Of a stretch of DNA of 38,129 nt, positions 34,082 to 38,129 are shown in pieces (position 1 is the first letter of the stretch; every line of letters begins with the position of its first letter). The stretch comes from JBEKYD01 sp049509915 (GTDB lineage: Bacteria > Acidobacteriota > Terriglobia > Bryobacterales > Bryobacteraceae). The stretch is taken from the NCBI GenBank assembly GCA_049509915.1, contig JBEKZL010000032.1:1-38129 (forward strand), read 5' to 3'. The translations under genes and the position numbers were made by a program. Below the pieces are notes generated by a model. It was not told the origin of the DNA. It worked only from the letters and a program-made list of their open reading frames with translations, and did not search any database.

Positions 34082-35712
34082 CGCTGTCGCTCGCAACGGC
34101 CACACTCGGCGTGCGAGCGCAGATTCGCTTCGAAGATACGGCGGCGAAATCCGGGCCGAAGTTCGAGCTGCGCAACGGCGCCATGAGCGCTTTTCACCAG
34201 CCCGAGCTGATGCTCGGCGGCGTGGCGGTTCTCGATTATAACCGCGACGGCTGCATGGACATCTTCTTCACCAACGGCGCGGCCATGCCGTCGCTGGAGA
34301 AAACTGGCCCGCAATATTTCAACCGGCTGTTTCGCAACGACTGCCACGGCAAGTTTACGGACGTGACGGCGGAAGCGGGAGTAGCGGGCGATGGCTATTC
34401 GGCGGGCGCGGCCGTGGCCGATTACGACAACGACGGGTATCCGGATATCTTTGTCGCCGGCGTGAACCGGAACATTTTGTATCACAACCGTGGCGACGGC
34501 ACTTTTGAGGATGTCACCGGGAAGGCGCACCTGGGCGGGGTGGACCCGCGTTACGGCAAACTGTGGTCGGTGGCGGCGGCTTGGGTGGACGTGGATAACG
34601 ACGGCTGGCTCGACCTAGTGGTGAGCAATTACGTGCAATGGGACCCGAAGCTCGAGCCGACCTGCGGCACGCCGCAAAGGCCGCTCTACTGCACGCCGAA
34701 CGCGTACCACGACACTCCCAACCAACTGTTCCGCAACAATCGCGACGGGACGTTCACCGATATCACCGAATCCTCCGGGCTGGGCGCGCAATTCGGGAAA
34801 GGCATGGGCGTGGCGGTGGCCGATTACGACGGCGACGGCCTGATGGACATTTTCGTGGCCAACGACAGCGTGCCGAACTTTCTTTTCCATAACCTGGGCC
34901 ACGGGAAATTCGAAGAGGTGGGGATGCTGGCCGGAGTGGCGCTCAACGACAATGGGCGACCGGTGGCGAGCATGGGCGCGGATTTTCGCGACTTCGACAA
35001 CGACGGCCGGCCCGGCCTGATCTTCACGGCGATGTTCAACGACACTTTCCAGTTGTTTCGGAACGTGGGAGGGTCACCCGCGTTCGAGGACGCGACCGCG
35101 CGGGCGGGGCTGGCGGTGGCGACACGCAACTTGACGGGCTGGGGCATCGGGATTTACGATTTCGACAACGACGGTTTCAAAGACGTGTTCACCGCGAACG
35201 CGCATTTTCCGGGGCTGGATGCGCTGCTGGCGGCGTCGACGTCGCTGCCGAATTCGGTGTTTCGCAATCGGGGCGACGGCCGGTTCGAAGACGTCTCGAA
35301 AACGGCCGGCCCCGATTTTCAGATTGCGGGGCAGCATCGGGGCGTTGCCTTTGCCGATTTCGACAACGATGGACGGCTGGACGCGGTGGTATCCAACGTG
35401 AATGGGCCGGCGCGGTTGTACCACAACATTACTCCCAACGCCGGGCACTGGCTGGCATTGAAGCTGACGGGCACGCGGAGCAACCGCGACGGCATTGGAG
35501 CCGAGGTGGCTGTCACGCTCGGGAGCGGACGCAAGCTGTACAACCATTGCACCACCAGCGTGGGTTACGCATCCTCCAGCGAGCCGTTGGTGCGCTTTGG
35601 CCTGGGCGGACAAGCGGCTGCCAAGCTGATCCAGATCCGTTGGCCCAGCGGGCAGGTCGAGGAGCTTCACGACGTGGCGGCGGACCGGGTGGTCGCGGTT
35701 CGCGAGCCCTAA
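34042..35712 (+). CDS. Exported FG-GAP/VCBS protein with ASPIC/UnbV C-terminal domain
   Basis: This 556-residue protein has a signal peptide (IALTLSLATATLGVRAQ). Seven Ca-binding FG-GAP-type loops follow (DYNRDGCMD, DYDNDGYPD, DVDNDGWLD, DYDGDGLMD, DFDNDGRPG, DFDNDGFKD, DFDNDGRLD), forming a beta-propeller. The C-terminal ASPIC/UnbV domain (GHWLALKLTGTRSNRDGIGA; IRWPSGQVEELHDV) is typical of CRTAC1-like proteins. The propeller probably binds a partner or glycan at the cell surface. Its start lies inside the end of the cytochrome gene, indicating co-expression. Confidence 0.88.
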   Translation: MAARLPTAHTIALTLSLATATLGVRAQIRFEDTAAKSGPKFELRNGAMSAFHQPELMLGGVAVLDYNRDGCMDIFFTNGAAMPSLEKTGPQYFNRLFRNDCHGKFTDVTAEAGVAGDGYSAGAAVADYDNDGYPDIFVAGVNRNILYHNRGDGTFEDVTGKAHLGGVDPRYGKLWSVAAAWVDVDNDGWLDLVVSNYVQWDPKLEPTCGTPQRPLYCTPNAYHDTPNQLFRNNRDGTFTDITESSGLGAQFGKGMGVAVADYDGDGLMDIFVANDSVPNFLFHNLGHGKFEEVGMLAGVALNDNGRPVASMGADFRDFDNDGRPGLIFTAMFNDTFQLFRNVGGSPAFEDATARAGLAVATRNLTGWGIGIYDFDNDGFKDVFTANAHFPGLDALLAASTSLPNSVFRNRGDGRFEDVSKTAGPDFQIAGQHRGVAFADFDNDGRLDAVVSNVNGPARLYHNITPNAGHWLALKLTGTRSNRDGIGAEVAVTLGSGRKLYNHCTTSVGYASSSEPLVRFGLGGQAAAKLIQIRWPSGQVEELHDVAADRVVAVREP

Positions 35713-35871
35713 ACCATGCGAACTGACAACGGAGTGGGGCGGACGCAACCCGGCATAGCGGAACCAAACAGGAATCTCGGGGACGGCGCCGGCAAACGCT
35801 CCCTGACGGCCGCGGCTCGGTTAAAGCGTGCGCCAGATTTGCCGGTCGTGCATACTGATAATTTCCCCCGG

Positions 35872-37692
35872 ATGAGCCAGGTCAGACGCAAACCAGGATT
35901 GAGAAAAACGAGCGCCGCCGCGCCGGCCGCGGGACGGGCAACCGATATCGGCATCGCCATCCTGCTGGTGGCGGCGATTTTTGCGGTGTACTGGCAAACG
36001 CTGCATTTCGGTTTCGTCAATTACGACGATCCGGATTACGTCACCGGGAACGTTCATGTGCGCGCCGGGCTTACGGCGGGTGGTGTGGCTTGGGCCTTCC
36101 GGCATTCATTCGCCGGCAATTGGTTCCCGCTGACGTGGCTGTCGCACATGCTGGATGTCGAGGTTTTCGGTCTCGACAGCGGACTGCACCATTTGACCAG
36201 CGTCTCGATCCACGCGGGGTCGACGCTGTTGCTTTTCGCGTTCTTGCGACGCACGACAAAATCGCGCTGGCCCAGCGCCATGGTGGCGGCACTGTTCGCA
36301 GTGCACCCCTTGCACGTGGAGAGCGTGGCCTGGATCGCCGAGCGGAAAGACGTGTTGAGCGCGTTTTTCTGGATGCTGACGCTATACGCTTACGCGGGCT
36401 ATGCGGCTCGTCCGGGACCGGCGCGTTACGGCTTGGCCCTGGCCGCGTTTTGCCTCGGGCTGATGGCGAAGCCCATGCTGGTGACCCTGCCGTTAGTGCT
36501 ATTGCTGCTGGACTACTGGCCGCTGGCGCGGGGAGTGCGGCTGCTGGAAAAGCTGCCGTTTCTGGCGCTGTCGGCCGCGGTCGCGGTAATCGCGTATGTA
36601 GTGCACCGGGAAGCGGGCGCGACCGCCTCACTCGATATTTTTCCGCTCGCGGTGCGGCTGGAAAATGCGTCGGTGTCCTATGCCGTCTATGCCCTCAAGA
36701 TGTTTTGGCCGAGCAACCTGGCGGTGTTTTATCCATATCCCCGGCAGTCCCTCGCGGTTCCGGCCTCTCTGGCCGCACTCGGCCTGGCCGCGATTACCTT
36801 GGTGGCGATCCGGATGGCGGCGCGCCGGCCGTACCTGATCGCCGGCTGGGTGTGGTACCTGGTGACGCTAGGGCCGGTGATCGGACTGATTCAAGTTGGG
36901 GCACAGGCGCGCGCGGACCGCTACACATACATTCCGGCGGTCGGCTTGTCCATCGCATTGGTCTGGGGCGCGGCGGAGGTGCTGCAACGCTGGCCGCGAG
37001 TCCGGGCAGCCTTAGCCTGGTCTGTTTGCGCGGTGTGTGTGGTTCTCAGTTGGACGCAGGCCGGTTACTGGCAGGATGGAGTGTCGCTGTTTCGGCGCGC
37101 GGTGGATGTGACCACGGATAATTACGTGGCGCGATTCAACCTGGCCGCGGCACTGGCCGTGCGCGGCGAGGACGCAGAAGCCGCCGGACAACTCGCGGAG
37201 GCCGTCCGGATTCATCCGAATTCCGCCCCGGCGCGCGCGGAGTTGGGACAGTTGCTGGCCAAACAGGGGAGGCTTCAGGAAGCCCTCCTGCAACTGCATG
37301 CAGCCGTTGGTCTGAACCCTTGCGATGCCGTCGCCCACTACCGCCTGGGCACAGTATTGGGAGAAGCGGGAGAAGGGAGTGAGGCCGCTCGCGAGTTCAC
37401 GGAAGCAGTTCGGCTGGACCCCGGTAACGCGGATGCCCATTACAATCTGGGCATATCGCTGGCCAATCAAGGAAGGGTCGAGGAGGCCGCGAGTGAGTTT
37501 GCCGCAACGGCGAGATTGAGTCCGGAGGATGCCTCCGCGCGCTACAACCTTGGGGTCAGCCTGGCCAGGCTGGGGCGCGTCCGTGAGGCGATCGCGCAAC
37601 TGTCGGAGGCTGTCCGCATCGACCCGAAGCTCCCAGGGGTGCGCGAGGCGCTTGACGAGGCGATCGCCTTGCAGCGCGCGGCCGGAAAGTGA
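35872..37692 (+). CDS. GT-C-like polytopic membrane protein with TPR tail
   Basis: From ATG 35872 the product has 606 residues. About ten membrane helices span 25-400. A conserved N-terminal loop (FVNYDDPDYV), HPLHVESVAWIAERKDVLSA and a loop ARADRYTYIPAVG recall the TMTC/PMT-type GT-C glycosyltransferases that use lipid-linked sugars. Six TPR units follow (ARAELGQLLAKQGRLQEALL; AHYNLGISLANQGRVEEAAS). Metazoan TMTC proteins with the same domain order O-mannosylate cadherins; a protein glycosylation role here is inferred. ATG 35716 is in frame, but its 52 extra residues are not membrane-like. It follows the FG-GAP gene after 159 nt (3 nt if the longer start is used). Confidence 0.8.
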   Translation: MSQVRRKPGLRKTSAAAPAAGRATDIGIAILLVAAIFAVYWQTLHFGFVNYDDPDYVTGNVHVRAGLTAGGVAWAFRHSFAGNWFPLTWLSHMLDVEVFGLDSGLHHLTSVSIHAGSTLLLFAFLRRTTKSRWPSAMVAALFAVHPLHVESVAWIAERKDVLSAFFWMLTLYAYAGYAARPGPARYGLALAAFCLGLMAKPMLVTLPLVLLLLDYWPLARGVRLLEKLPFLALSAAVAVIAYVVHREAGATASLDIFPLAVRLENASVSYAVYALKMFWPSNLAVFYPYPRQSLAVPASLAALGLAAITLVAIRMAARRPYLIAGWVWYLVTLGPVIGLIQVGAQARADRYTYIPAVGLSIALVWGAAEVLQRWPRVRAALAWSVCAVCVVLSWTQAGYWQDGVSLFRRAVDVTTDNYVARFNLAAALAVRGEDAEAAGQLAEAVRIHPNSAPARAELGQLLAKQGRLQEALLQLHAAVGLNPCDAVAHYRLGTVLGEAGEGSEAAREFTEAVRLDPGNADAHYNLGISLANQGRVEEAASEFAATARLSPEDASARYNLGVSLARLGRVREAIAQLSEAVRIDPKLPGVREALDEAIALQRAAGK

Positions 37693-37747
37693 CTTTGGGG
37701 AAATCCGTTCCCGGCAACCGCTTCATGGGAGGGCTGAGAGAAATGGC

Positions 37748-37769
37748 GGGCAGGCGGAACCGCCTGCCC
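37748..37769 (+). repeat. GCAGGCGG palindrome, third copy
   Basis: GGGCAGGCGG-AA-CCGCCTGCCC followed by CCACC matches the pair at 31516-31588. It lies 55 nt after the GT-C-like gene, where it could end or stabilise the transcript. The rest of 37693-37978 has no recognisable gene. Confidence 0.75.
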
Positions 37770-37978
37770 CACCCAAGCACCGTCGCGGTCGGGTTGGCCG
37801 TTACCGGCCATCCCCGGACGGACCCGTCCTCGTCCTGGTGCTCGCGAAGCCGAGGATGGGGTGAAGTAGGGCCGGGGAATCTTATCCCGAGGTGCTCACA
37901 GATCCGGACATGGATCTCTCAATTCATCCGGCCTCGTGCCACCTATACGGAATTTCGCATAATACAGTGACAAAATGA

Positions 37979-38129
37979 TCAAAAAGAAAGGCCTGCGTGT
38001 TTGAGGAAGGAAAATGGAAGGCCTTGGGATCGGCGCACTCGTGCCATGCCTCCCTTCACTGCCTGGTGAACTTCGCCAAGATTTTCAGCGCAACGGTTAG
38101 CCAGTTCTTGCCCTTTGATGTTCCCCCAC
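37979..38129 (-). CDS. IS630-type transposase, C-terminal part (partial at window edge)
   Basis: On the minus strand the frame open to the right edge reads WGNIKGQELANRCAENLGEV, then HQAVKGGMARVRRSQGLPFS and FLKHAGLSF before TGA 37981-37979. This matches the C-terminal end of IS630-type DDE transposases (W-x-N-x-KG-x-ELAN, then SFL-x-HAGL-S). The catalytic core lies outside the window, so intactness is unknown. Confidence 0.75.
   Translation of the reverse strand, partial: WGNIKGQELANRCAENLGEVHQAVKGGMARVRRSQGLPFSFLKHAGLSF

Overview
The window (GC-rich, apart from a few AT-richer regulatory and mobile patches) most resembles an Acidobacteriota chromosome of the Solibacter/Bryobacter type. This is inferred from gene content: a 1357-residue Oar-like TonB-dependent transporter with an N-terminal carboxypeptidase-regulatory domain, paired DUF4097 proteins behind an ECF sigma/anti-sigma pair, an octaheme cytochrome-TPR protein beside an FG-GAP/ASPIC-UnbV protein, and many short dispersed palindromes. 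No tRNA, rRNA or CRISPR array was found.

Layout. (1) 1-866: the end of an unidentified gene, then an inositol-monophosphatase-family gene. (2) 866-6670: a conflict/toxin island. It holds a PIN toxin with an internal deletion, an excisionase-type HTH antitoxin, and then the most interesting locus of the window: a SLATT-type two-helix membrane protein, a calcineurin-phosphoesterase/caspase fusion and a TPR protein whose start overlaps the fusion's stop. A decayed hicBA pair closes the island. (3) 6723-11377, minus strand: ECF sigma factor, zinc-finger/HEAT anti-sigma factor, two DUF4097 surface proteins, an ArsA/Get3-like ATPase with an Hsp20-like tail, and a small Cys protein. A 93-bp palindromic element sits in frame inside the signal peptide of one DUF4097 gene. 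(4) 11707-14945: an outer-membrane beta-barrel protein, an RluB/RsuA pseudouridine synthase and a HutI-like amidohydrolase that lacks the usual metal-site Asp. (5) 15042-19422: a decay and mobile zone with a frameshifted TadE gene, an intact two-ORF insertion sequence and a broken IS110-type transposase. (6) 19641-21318, minus: the conserved rplU-rpmA-obgE cluster. (7) 21536-26844: a sulfotransferase, a short Hsp70 and a membrane pyrophosphatase. (8) 27311-37692: the Oar-like transporter, then a likely operon of multiheme cytochrome-TPR, FG-GAP/UnbV protein and a membrane GT-C-like TPR protein. The window ends in the 3' end of an IS630-type transposase.

How the genes may work together. The SLATT / phosphoesterase-caspase / TPR set combines a predicted membrane-damaging effector, a protease fused to a phosphoesterase that could act on a nucleotide or nucleic acid, and a protein-interaction scaffold. 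This matches the logic of abortive-infection modules, although its function is inferred only. The sigma/anti-sigma/DUF4097 run looks like an envelope-stress regulon. The cytochrome/FG-GAP/GT-C set looks like an exported redox or surface-protein module.

Decay is conspicuous: two toxin-antitoxin remnants, a TadE pseudogene, an IS110 pseudogene and two families of dispersed palindromes. Some frameshifts could be assembly errors, since only one sequence was available.
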